Below, piece after piece: positions 38,583-46,185 of a stretch of DNA of 64,000 nucleotides. The stretch's first letter is position 1. Each line of letters begins with the position of its first letter. Made by a program: the position numbers and the translations under genes. The notes below the pieces were generated by a model. The model saw only the letters and a list, made by a program, of their open reading frames with translations. It did not search any database and was not told the DNA's origin. This DNA is from Actinomyces denticolens (GTDB taxonomy: Bacteria > Actinomycetota > Actinomycetes > Actinomycetales > Actinomycetaceae): the NCBI RefSeq assembly GCF_002072185.1, contig NZ_MVIW01000007.1, positions 18,087-82,086 on the forward strand. The letters run 5' to 3'.

Positions 38583-39353
38583 ATGGCTCCCGTGTCCTGC
38601 CGCTCTCCGGTCCGCGCCGTCGGCGCCGTAGTGCTTCGGCGGCGCCGCTCCAGCGGCCCTGCGCCCGGCCGATGGCGCCGGGGTCTTGAGGCGCTGAGAA
38701 GACGCTGGGCGCTCCCGGTCGCCCTGACCCTACTGGCCTGCTGCGCCCCGGGCCCGGGGCTGCTGGCGGCCTGCGCCAACGACGCTCCTGCGCCTGAGGT
38801 CAGCGGAACGCTGCCCACGCGCTTCTTCTCCACCCCCGAGGCCAGCACTACCGCGACACCCACCACCAGCGCCGGCGCACCGGTCTCGCTCGGCCCCGAA
38901 CTGGCCGCCCAGAGAGCCACCGCCCTGGCCGAGCCCAAACCGGTCAAACCGCCAGAGGCGAGCGAGAACACCCAGCAAGGCGCCGTCAACGCCGTCGTCC
39001 ACTTCTTCAACCTCTACCGCTACGCCTTCATCACCGGCGACACCACCGACCTGGCCGCCATGAGCGAAGAGAGCTGCGTCTTCTGCCAATCGGCCATCGA
39101 CAACGCCACCAAGCTCCACGAAGGCGGAGGCTGGGCCAACCCCTGGGACATCACAATCCAAGACATCAGTTACACGCCACCTGGGGCAGGAAAAGAGCAC
39201 TCGGCCGTCCAAGGAAATCTAGTGATGGGAGCATCCACAACCATCAACAGTGCCGGTGAGCCCACTGAAGAAGGCAACGAAACGGCAAGAATATTCGTCG
39301 TCCTTCGCTACAGCGACGGAGAGTGGATCGTTCGAGGGGTGTCAGTCGAATGA
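38583..39353 (+). CDS. Lipoprotein, probable DUF6318 family
   Basis: 256 residues. After a very basic N-terminus (RRRRSSGP, RRGLEALRRRW) a hydrophobic segment ends in LLAAC, a good lipobox, so the mature protein would be a lipid-anchored surface protein. A Thr/Pro-rich linker follows, then a compact C-terminal domain: ENTQQGAVNAVVHFFNLYRYAFITGDTTDLAAMSEESCVFC through RIFVVLRYSDGEWIVRGVSVE. This domain resembles the DUF6318 proteins frequent in Actinomyces; function unknown. GGAAGG lies 11 bases before the ATG. It overlaps the next gene by ATGA. Its 3' part is less GC-rich than neighbouring core genes. Confidence 0.7.
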   Translation: MAPVSCRSPVRAVGAVVLRRRRSSGPAPGRWRRGLEALRRRWALPVALTLLACCAPGPGLLAACANDAPAPEVSGTLPTRFFSTPEASTTATPTTSAGAPVSLGPELAAQRATALAEPKPVKPPEASENTQQGAVNAVVHFFNLYRYAFITGDTTDLAAMSEESCVFCQSAIDNATKLHEGGGWANPWDITIQDISYTPPGAGKEHSAVQGNLVMGASTTINSAGEPTEEGNETARIFVVLRYSDGEWIVRGVSVE

Positions 39354-40204
39354 TGAGAAAGCTATTCGTCGCGACAGCGTCACTGTGCATCTTGACGACT
39401 GTCCCGACAAGTCCCTCGGAAGGAACCGATGAAAACTCAAGCCGAAATATCCACGCACAAGGAAATGATGATCACGTTACCCTTGAAACTGAAACCTACG
39501 AGGAGGTCCCAGTTTCGGGTGGGGCACCTGCGTCTAATGCAGGCGACGACAACGTCTCACCCAGCATCCCTGACTCAGGTGTGAGCGTAAGAGCGGCCTC
39601 CCCCTCCCCCGCACCCGGCAGATGGGTGTGCATCGGGGGAAAACCCGATCGTCCCGGGGGCAAGATCGGCCAACTATGCACCCGCGCACCGCAAGAAGAA
39701 GCCCCTGCGGATCCGCCCGCCCCGGCCGGACCTGCTCCGGCCCCGGTGGTTGTGACCGCCCACGACGTGGCCACCCTCATCATCGACGGCTCGGGCATCA
39801 CCCTCCAACCACCCGGGACCACCATCCTGCTCCACATGCCCCTGATCGCCCACACCAACCCCACCACCCGAGCACTATCCACCACCGTGGGCACCACCCC
39901 CATCGACGTCGAGGCCACCCCCACCACCTACACCTGGAACTGGGGAGACGGTACCACCACAACCACCACCGACCCCGGCCACCCCTACCCCAACCACACC
40001 ATCACCCACCAATACACCACCAACAACAACAACACCACCATCACCCTGACCACCACCTGGACCGCCCGCTACCGCCCCACCGGCACCACCACCTGGACAC
40101 CCGTCACCGGCTACATCACCACCACCCAAACCACCCCGCCCCTAACCATCCAACGCCTCATCCCCTACCTCACCGACGACGCCCAAGAACACCACAACCA
40201 CTAA
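39350..40204 (+). CDS. Secreted PKD-domain protein
   Basis: 284 residues. A short signal-like N-terminus (MMRKLFVATASLCILTTVPTS) precedes an acidic linker; WVCIGGKPDRPGGKIGQLC forms a small Cys pair; and a PKD-like domain is marked by YTWNWGDGTTTTTTDPGHPY and ITHQYTTNN. The second half is extremely Thr-rich, encoded by long runs of ACC codons, and ends DDAQEHHNH. PKD domains mediate protein or sugar contacts outside the cell. The first 200 bp are AT-rich compared with the rest of the window. Coupled to the lipoprotein gene by ATGA, so the two probably act together at the surface. Confidence 0.7.
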   Translation: MMRKLFVATASLCILTTVPTSPSEGTDENSSRNIHAQGNDDHVTLETETYEEVPVSGGAPASNAGDDNVSPSIPDSGVSVRAASPSPAPGRWVCIGGKPDRPGGKIGQLCTRAPQEEAPADPPAPAGPAPAPVVVTAHDVATLIIDGSGITLQPPGTTILLHMPLIAHTNPTTRALSTTVGTTPIDVEATPTTYTWNWGDGTTTTTTDPGHPYPNHTITHQYTTNNNNTTITLTTTWTARYRPTGTTTWTPVTGYITTTQTTPPLTIQRLIPYLTDDAQEHHNH

Positions 40205-40214
40205 CCCACCACCA

Positions 40215-40290
40215 ACCGGCCTCGACGACAACAACGACCGGCCTCGACGACGCTATCGACCGGCCTCGACGACATTTTCGACCGGTCTCG
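40215..40290. repeat. 22-bp repeat array, right side of island
   Basis: Four units ACCGGCCTCG (last one ACCGGTCTCG) at 40215, 40237, 40259 and 40281, exactly 22 bp apart. On the other strand they read CGAGRCCGGT, the same core and period as the array at 38315-38370, in inverted orientation. Confidence 0.88.
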
Positions 40291-40321
40291 GCGAGGGGAG
40301 AGTGGGATGGGCGTGGGAGAG

Positions 40322-41044
40322 TCAGGCTGCGCGCGTGACCTCCAGGGCCTCCTCAAGGGTGAAATTGCCGTTGTAGAGGGCCTTGCCGACGATCGCGGAG
40401 TCCACCCCGATCCCCACCAGTCCGGTCAATGCGCGAATATCATCCAGTGAGGAGATCCCCCCGGAGGCCACCACGGGCGCGCTGGTGCGCTCGCACACCT
40501 GGCGCAGCAGTTCCGTGTTCGGCCCGGTGAGAGTCCCGTCGCGGGTGACGTCAGTGACCACGTAGCGCGAGCATCCCGCCGCGTTCAGGCGCTCCAGGGC
40601 CTCCCAGAGGTCGCCGCCCTCCTCCGTCCAGCCGCGCGCCGCCAGCGTCGTCCCTCGCACATCGAGACCCACGGCGATGGCCTCCCCGTGCTCGGCGATG
40701 GCCCGCGCCGTCCAGTCCGGGTCCTTCAGCGCGGCAGTGCCCAGGTTGACCCGTGCGGCGCCGGCGGCGAGCGCGCGCTCCAGGGAGGCGTCGTCGCGGA
40801 TCCCGCCGGAGAGCTCCACCTTCACCCCGACCTCGCCGACGATGCGCGCCAGCAGCTCGGCGTTGGAACCCCGCTCGAAGGCGGCATCGAGATCCACCAG
40901 GTGGATCCACTCCGCCCCGGCGCGGGCCCAGTCGAGGGCGGCGTCGACGGGACTGCCGTAATCGGTCTCCGATCCGGCCTCGCCCTGGAGCAGGCGGACG
41001 GCCTTACCGTGGGCGACGTCGACGGCGGGAAGGAGCGTGAGCAT
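40322..41044 (-). CDS. priA: Bifunctional phosphoribosyl isomerase A (HisA/TrpF)
   Basis: 240 residues, a TIM barrel very like the mycobacterial Pri[19 protein letters not shown] (Asp9), [22 protein letters not shown], the PriA-type [13 protein letters not shown] (Arg137, Trp139) and [15 protein letters not shown] (Asp169). PriA isomerises both ProFAR for histidine and PRA for tryptophan. That fits the absence of trpF from the trp operon here. It starts behind AGGAGG, 86 bp after hisH. Confidence 0.93.
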   Translation of the reverse strand: MLTLLPAVDVAHGKAVRLLQGEAGSETDYGSPVDAALDWARAGAEWIHLVDLDAAFERGSNAELLARIVGEVGVKVELSGGIRDDASLERALAAGAARVNLGTAALKDPDWTARAIAEHGEAIAVGLDVRGTTLAARGWTEEGGDLWEALERLNAAGCSRYVVTDVTRDGTLTGPNTELLRQVCERTSAPVVASGGISSLDDIRALTGLVGIGVDSAIVGKALYNGNFTLEEALEVTRAA

Positions 41045-41130
41045 GAGGGGCCTCCTGGATGGTCTCGGGGCGGAGCGCGAGGGGCGCGGCGGATATGCGG
41101 GTTCGGGTCAGTGGTGAGGGCGTGCGCGCG

Positions 41131-41769
41131 TCAGAGCGCGCCCAGCCAGTTGCGCAGGAGCTCGGCCCCGGCGTCGCCCGACTTCTCGGGATGGAACTGG
41201 GTGGCCGACAGCGGGCCGTTCTCGACGGCGGCCAGGAAGTCCTCGCCGTGATGGGCCCAGGTGGGCAGCGGCGGGCGCGTCGCGGAGGGCCCCAGCCCCG
41301 CCCCCGGGTCCGTCTTGGCGGCGTAGGAGTGAACGAAGTAGAAGCGCTGATCGGCGACGCCGTCGAACAGGGCACTGCCAGCGGGCGGGCGCACCTCGGA
41401 CCAGCCCATATGCGGGACCACGGGGGCGTCGAGGCGGCTCACCTCCCCCTCCCACTGGGCGAGCCCCGGGATGGTGGAGCCGTGCTCCTGACTCGACTCG
41501 AACATGACCTGCATGCCCACGCATATGCCCAGCACGGGGCGCCCCCCGGCAAGACGCCGCTCGATGAGCCGGGGGGCGTCCACGGCGCGCAGCATCTCCA
41601 TGACGGCGCCGAACGCGCCCACGCCGGGGACGAGGAGCCCATCGGCGGACTCCACGGCGCCGGCGTCGGCGGTGAGGTCGACCCGCGCGCCGACGCGCTC
41701 CAGGGCGCGAACGGCCGAGCGCACATTGCCGGAGCCGTAGTTGAGGACGACGACGCGAGGTGAGGGCAT
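41131..41769 (-). CDS. hisH: Imidazole glycerol phosphate synthase, HisH
   Basis: 212 residues, the glutaminase half of the HisH-HisF synthase. The nucleophile is Cys83 in LGICVGMQVMFESSQEHG; His and Glu lie in QFHPEKSGDAGAELL. NYGSGNVRSAVRALERVGA begins the fold. hisF is not in the window. The ATG at 41769 is 7 nt after TAGACT and lacks a ribosome site, so it is probably leaderless; the longer frame upstream is non-homologous. Confidence 0.95.
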   Translation of the reverse strand: MPSPRVVVLNYGSGNVRSAVRALERVGARVDLTADAGAVESADGLLVPGVGAFGAVMEMLRAVDAPRLIERRLAGGRPVLGICVGMQVMFESSQEHGSTIPGLAQWEGEVSRLDAPVVPHMGWSEVRPPAGSALFDGVADQRFYFVHSYAAKTDPGAGLGPSATRPPLPTWAHHGEDFLAAVENGPLSATQFHPEKSGDAGAELLRNWLGAL

Positions 41770-41776
41770 GCCCGGG

Positions 41777-41782
41777 AGTCTA
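41777..41782 (-). promoter_or_regulatory. Leaderless -10 box of hisH
   Basis: TAGACT followed by 7 nt and the ATG. The same TAGACT-N7-start arrangement precedes hisC. Confidence 0.55.
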
Positions 41783-41912
41783 CCGGCGACGTCGCGAGCG
41801 CCGCCCAGCGGTCCGGGGAGCGTATGGGCGTGGGCGCCCGGCGACGCCCCGGAGACGTCATCTACCGCCCGCGGGCGTGCGCCCGGCGGCGCGCTCAGGG
41901 CAGGATGCGACC

Positions 41913-43613
41913 ATGACCCTTCCCGAGCACTCCCCGTCGAGCGCACCGACCTGCGACTCGCAGTCCCCGGACCAGCAGCCGATGGCTCAGCCCCGGGCCT
42001 GGCCGGAGGTCCCCGGCGTGCGCATCGTCGGGATCGTCGGCCACGGCGGCTTCGCGACTGTCTACGAGGGCGTCCAGCTGTCGATGAACCGGCCTGTCGC
42101 CGTCAAGGTCGACTCGCGCAGCCTCGACGACGAGCGCAACCGCCGCCGTTACATGCGCGAGGTGAGCGCCACCAGCCGCATCAGCTCGCACCCCCACGTG
42201 ATCTCCCTGATCGACACCGGCGTCCTGCGCGATGGCCGCCCCTTCATCGTCATGGAGCTGTGCCCCGGCGGGAGCCTGGCGGACCTGGTGGAGCGGGGCC
42301 CCATGCCCGCGCCCGACGCCGTGGCGCTCGTCGAGGCCGCCGCCTCCGCGCTGGGGGCCGGTCACGCCGCCGGGATCCTGCACCGGGACGTCAAGCCCGG
42401 GAACATCCTGCTCGATGCCTTCGGGGCACCGCGCCTGACCGATTTCGGGATCGCCTCGGTCGCCCGCGAGGGCCAGGACCCGACCGTCACCCTGGAGTGC
42501 CTCACGCCGGATTTCGCCGCGCCGGAGGCCTTCGCCATGGCCGTTCCCGCGCCGCAGGGCGACGTGTGGTCCATGGGAGCCGTCCTCTACACGATGCTCA
42601 CCGGGCACTCCCCCAGGCGGCACACCACGGGCCGCTCGCTCAGCCTCCCCGAGATCGTCGAGGGGCTCAAGAACCCCATCGACCTGGGCGATCCGCGCGT
42701 CCCAGCGCTCCTGACCCCGTTGCTCACGCAGGCTCTCGACCCTGATCCCGCCAGGCGGCACGCCGACGGCACGGCCTTGGCGCGGGCCCTGGTCCGGGCG
42801 CGCGAGGCGCTGGGCGATGGGGCCCTGACGGTGGCAGGGCCCCGGGCGGCCCTCCTCCAGGCGAACCGCCCCCGGGAGGACTCCCGGGGATGGCCCGCAC
42901 CCTCCCCCGCGCCGGTCGGCCCGCGTCAGGCGCTGTCGGGCGGCGCGTCGTCAGCGCCATCGGCCCACCCCTCCGGCTCCCCACTCGCGGCACCGCCTAC
43001 CACGGCCCCCTCCACCGGCCGGCCTGCGCATCCCCGCCGTGGGCGCCGCCTGGCCGCGGCGGCCGCCGTCCTCGCCGTGGGCGCGGGGCTCGGCGCGGGC
43101 GGGGCATGGATCATCGCTGAGAGGGGATCGGGGGCCACGACGGCGATCAGCCGCTCCTCGCCGGGGCCCGGCACGAGCCAGCAAGCGGGCCAGGAAGTGA
43201 ACCAGGACAGCCGGCGGGCGGGCGCGGCCGCCCAGGACGGCACCTCGGGAACCGCGGGCGCGACGGGCTCCTCGGGCGCCCCCGTGCCCTCCGCATCCGA
43301 GCCGCCGCATCCGGAGGGGTCCTGCCTGGCCGGGATCACCTCGATCTCGGGCCAGTCCAGCGCCAAGGCGGTGGACTGCTCCCAATCCCACTCCTGGAGG
43401 GTGTTCGCCGTGGGGACCCTGGCCCCCTCGACCGCCTCCGGCTCGGACGAAAGCCTCGTGGCCGACGCCGAAGTGCTCGCGACTTGCACCACGGCCGCCG
43501 CCGAGGCCTCCGGCTACGCCGAAGCCGATGCCGCTCTCACCGTGCTCGGGCCCTCGGAAGCAGCATGGCAGGCCGGCAAGCGCGGGTTCTCCTGCCTGGT
43601 GGCCACCGGCTGA
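41913..43613 (+). CDS. Membrane Ser/Thr protein kinase with extracellular Cys domain
   Basis: 566 residues. The Hanks-type kinase has a Gly loop GHGGFATVYEG (43-53), Lys65 in VAVKV, HRDVKPGN (157-164) and DFG (177-179), with APEAFAMAV for the activation end. After a Pro/Ser-rich linker, one membrane helix (LAAAAAVLAVGAGLGAGGAWII) leads to an outer domain with paired Cys: GSCLAGITS, AVDCSQSHSWRVFAVGTL, VLATCTTAAAE and GFSCLVATG, like the septum-formation-type domain. It lacks the PASTA repeats of PknB, so the signal sensed is unknown. It interrupts the histidine genes on the opposite strand. CAGGAT lies 6 nt before the ATG. Confidence 0.9.
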   Translation: MTLPEHSPSSAPTCDSQSPDQQPMAQPRAWPEVPGVRIVGIVGHGGFATVYEGVQLSMNRPVAVKVDSRSLDDERNRRRYMREVSATSRISSHPHVISLIDTGVLRDGRPFIVMELCPGGSLADLVERGPMPAPDAVALVEAAASALGAGHAAGILHRDVKPGNILLDAFGAPRLTDFGIASVAREGQDPTVTLECLTPDFAAPEAFAMAVPAPQGDVWSMGAVLYTMLTGHSPRRHTTGRSLSLPEIVEGLKNPIDLGDPRVPALLTPLLTQALDPDPARRHADGTALARALVRAREALGDGALTVAGPRAALLQANRPREDSRGWPAPSPAPVGPRQALSGGASSAPSAHPSGSPLAAPPTTAPSTGRPAHPRRGRRLAAAAAVLAVGAGLGAGGAWIIAERGSGATTAISRSSPGPGTSQQAGQEVNQDSRRAGAAAQDGTSGTAGATGSSGAPVPSASEPPHPEGSCLAGITSISGQSSAKAVDCSQSHSWRVFAVGTLAPSTASGSDESLVADAEVLATCTTAAAEASGYAEADAALTVLGPSEAAWQAGKRGFSCLVATG

Positions 43614-43697
43614 GGCCGCGCCCACCGGCGGGCGCCCCGGCCCGCTCCGACTCCGCCCCGGTGCGCACATGGCGGGGCCCTCGAGAGACGGCCGGCC

Positions 43698-44405
43698 TCA
43701 GTCGGCGCCGGGGCGGCGCAGACCGCGCCCGATCCAGCGCATAGCGCGCCCGGTCTTGACCTCGCTGGTCTCCACGGCGCCGGGGGCAGCCTCCGGCCGG
43801 GTGATCCCGAGCAGGACGTCCTCGACGACCTGATCCATCTGGGACAGGATGAGGCCGGCGGAGGCCTCCTCGCCCGGCTTGCCGCCTACGAAGCGGCGCG
43901 CGGTGATCGTGCCGGACAGGCCCTCCTCGATGCCGACATCGGTGGCCAGGTCCGCGGTGAGCAGCACGGAGCCGCCGCGGCTCAGGCGGGACAGGGTGGC
44001 GGCGAGCTCGGCGGCCTCGGCCGGCTCGTTCTCCGATCCGCCCAGGAGCTCGGCGATGTCCCATTCGGCGTGGGCGGAGGCGAACTCCTTGACGGCGAAG
44101 GCGCCCGTGGAGGCGGGCACGACGACGCAGTCGAGCCCGCTCATGGCGCACAGGGAGGCGAGGGCCTCGGCGGTGGGCAGAGGCGTGAGGACGACTGCGA
44201 TCTTGAGGGCCCGCGCGGCCGGAGCGGCGGAAGAAGTGCCGTCGCCCGGCGCCTTCGCGGCCCCGTCCTCCCCTGCCACCGCGGGGCCCTCGCCCGCCAC
44301 CTGGGCGCCGTCCAGGTCGAGGCCCTCCACGAGGGCGGCGAACTCGTCGTCGACGCGGTCGGCGTCATCGGGGCGGGCGCCGTCGGGTGTGGCCTGGTCG
44401 TTCAT
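43698..44405 (-). CDS. Hypothetical protein in the histidine cluster
   Basis: 235 residues, no family recognised. The N-terminus is acidic and low-complexity (to about 65); the rest reads as an alpha/beta fold: ALKIAVVLTPLPTAEALASLCAMSGLDCVVVPASTGAFAVKEF, then LSRGGSVLLTADLATDVGIEEGLSGTITARRFVGG. The C-terminus is basic (RAMRWIGRGLRRPGAD). It overlaps the end of hisB by one base (TGATG) with GGGAG seven bases ahead; a GTG one codon upstream is the alternative start. Translational coupling to hisB suggests a link to histidine synthesis, but nothing in the sequence shows which. Confidence 0.65.
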   Translation of the reverse strand: MNDQATPDGARPDDADRVDDEFAALVEGLDLDGAQVAGEGPAVAGEDGAAKAPGDGTSSAAPAARALKIAVVLTPLPTAEALASLCAMSGLDCVVVPASTGAFAVKEFASAHAEWDIAELLGGSENEPAEAAELAATLSRLSRGGSVLLTADLATDVGIEEGLSGTITARRFVGGKPGEEASAGLILSQMDQVVEDVLLGITRPEAAPGAVETSEVKTGRAMRWIGRGLRRPGAD

Positions 44406-45031
44406 CACAGGGCTCCCTTCGTGGAGGGGATGCCGTCCACCCGCGGGTCGGGCTCGACGGCGGTGCGCAGGGCTCGCGCGAGGGCCTTGAACTCGGCCTC
44501 GGCGATGTGGTGGGGATCGCGCCCTGAGATGACGCGCACGTGCAGGCAGATACCGGCGTGGTAGGCGATGGCCTCCAGGGCGTGGCGGACCATGGAGCCG
44601 GTGAAGTGCCCGCCGATGAGGTGGTGGACGAAGGCCTCGGACTCGCCGCCGTGGACGAGATAGGGGCGTCCGGAGATGTCGACGACGGCGGTGGCCAGGG
44701 CCTCATCGAGCGGCACGGAGGCGTCCCCGAAGCGGCGGATGCCGCGCTTGTCGCCCAGGGCCCGGCGCAGGGCCTCGCCGATGCAGATGGCGGTGTCCTC
44801 CACGGTGTGGTGGACATCGATGTGGGTATCCCCCGTGGCCCGCACGGTGAGGTCCATGAGGGAGTGCTTGCCCAGCGCGGTGAGCATGTGGTCCCAGAAG
44901 GGGACGGAGGTGGAGATGTCGGTGTCGCCGGTGCCATCGAGGTCGACCTCGACGACGACACTGGACTCGCTCGTGGTCCGCTCGACGCGGGCGGCACGGG
45001 TGAGGCCGGCAGGGCTGGTGGTGCTGCTCAT
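44405..45031 (-). CDS. hisB: Imidazoleglycerol-phosphate dehydratase
   Basis: 208 residues, the monofunctional enzyme without the phosphatase domain. Metal-binding motifs are complete: [48 protein letters not shown], and [17 protein letters not shown]. Starts within the hisC stop (ATGA) and is followed by the hypothetical gene. Confidence 0.97.
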   Translation of the reverse strand: MSSTTSPAGLTRAARVERTTSESSVVVEVDLDGTGDTDISTSVPFWDHMLTALGKHSLMDLTVRATGDTHIDVHHTVEDTAICIGEALRRALGDKRGIRRFGDASVPLDEALATAVVDISGRPYLVHGGESEAFVHHLIGGHFTGSMVRHALEAIAYHAGICLHVRVISGRDPHHIAEAEFKALARALRTAVEPDPRVDGIPSTKGAL

Positions 45032-46185
45032 GCGGGTTCCTGGGGGTCGGGGCCGACGGCGCAGGCGCCGCTGAGGGCCTTGGTCAGGGCGGCGCGGAGG
45101 GCCGCCATCTCCTCGGGCGTCCCCACGCTGGCGCGCAGGAACCCCTCGGGGCCGACGACGCGGATGAGCACGCCGTCGTCAAGGAGATCCTGCCAGACGC
45201 GGTGGCGATCGGCGAAGGGGCCGAAGAGCACGAAGTTGGCGTCGGACTCGTGGGCGGTCAGGCCCTGGGAGCGCAGCCAGGCCACGAGGGAGTCGCGCTC
45301 GTCGCGCAGGGAGGCGACCTGGCCCATGAGCTCCTCCCGGTGGGCCAGCGCCGCCAGGGCGGCGGCCTGGGTGATCGCGGAGAGGTGGTAGGGCAGGCGC
45401 ACGACGCGCAGCATGTCGATCAGCTCGCGGGAGGCGGCGAGATAGCCCAGGCGCAGGCCGGCGGCGCCGAAGGCCTTGCTCATCGTGCGGGACACGGCCA
45501 GGTGGGGGTTGCCCTCCAGGAGCTCCAGGGCGCTGGGAACGCCGGGCCGGCGGAACTCCGCGTACGCCTCGTCGATGACGACGACGCAGTCGGTGGGGGC
45601 GCCGTCGGCGGCGGCGGGCCCGTTGCCGCAGGCGGCCTCCAGCAGGGCGCGCGCGGCGGTCAGGGGCAGGGCGGTGCCGGTGGGGTTGTTGGGGCTGGCG
45701 ATGATGATCACGGCGGGGCGATGCTCGGCGACGGCGTCCGCAATGGCATCCACGTCGATGGTGAAGTCGTCCCGGCGCGGGATCGTCACGTACTCGGTGA
45801 GGGTGTCGCGGGCGTACTCGGGGTACATGGAGTACGTGGGAGTGAAGGACAGGCAGATCCTCCCGGGCCCGCCGAAAGCCTGGAGGATGTGGAGCATGAC
45901 CTCGTTGGAGCCATTGGCCGCCCAGATCTGATCCGCCCCCGGGCACGCGCCGGACTCGACGGCGAGGTAGTCGGCCAGGGCCTGGCGCAGGGCGGGGAAG
46001 TCGCGGTCCGGGTAGCGGTTGAGACCGGAGGCGGCCCGGGCGACCGCGTCGGCGATGTCCGCGACGACGGCGGGACTGGGCGCATAGGGGTTCTCATTGA
46101 CGTTGAGGCGCGCGGGCACGTTCAGCTCCGGGGCCCCGTAGGGGGTCTCGCCCTCGAGCCCGGGGCGGATGGGAAGGCTGCTCAC
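45028..46185 (-). CDS. hisC: Histidinol-phosphate aminotransferase
   Basis: 385 residues, class I/II PLP aminotransferase. [54 protein letters not shown] and the PLP-lysine segment [18 protein letters not shown] are present. The GTG start overlaps the stop of the antiporter gene (GTGA), yet TAGACT lies exactly 7 nt upstream within that gene, so hisC probably also has its own leaderless promoter. Confidence 0.96.
   Translation of the reverse strand: MSSLPIRPGLEGETPYGAPELNVPARLNVNENPYAPSPAVVADIADAVARAASGLNRYPDRDFPALRQALADYLAVESGACPGADQIWAANGSNEVMLHILQAFGGPGRICLSFTPTYSMYPEYARDTLTEYVTIPRRDDFTIDVDAIADAVAEHRPAVIIIASPNNPTGTALPLTAARALLEAACGNGPAAADGAPTDCVVVIDEAYAEFRRPGVPSALELLEGNPHLAVSRTMSKAFGAAGLRLGYLAASRELIDMLRVVRLPYHLSAITQAAALAALAHREELMGQVASLRDERDSLVAWLRSQGLTAHESDANFVLFGPFADRHRVWQDLLDDGVLIRVVGPEGFLRASVGTPEEMAALRAALTKALSGACAVGPDPQEPA

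Noticed and set aside
38315..40290. CRISPR array, suggested by regular 22-bp spacing
   Set aside because: Units are only 22 bp including the spacer, are partly palindromic cores, number three or four, and no cas gene is present.
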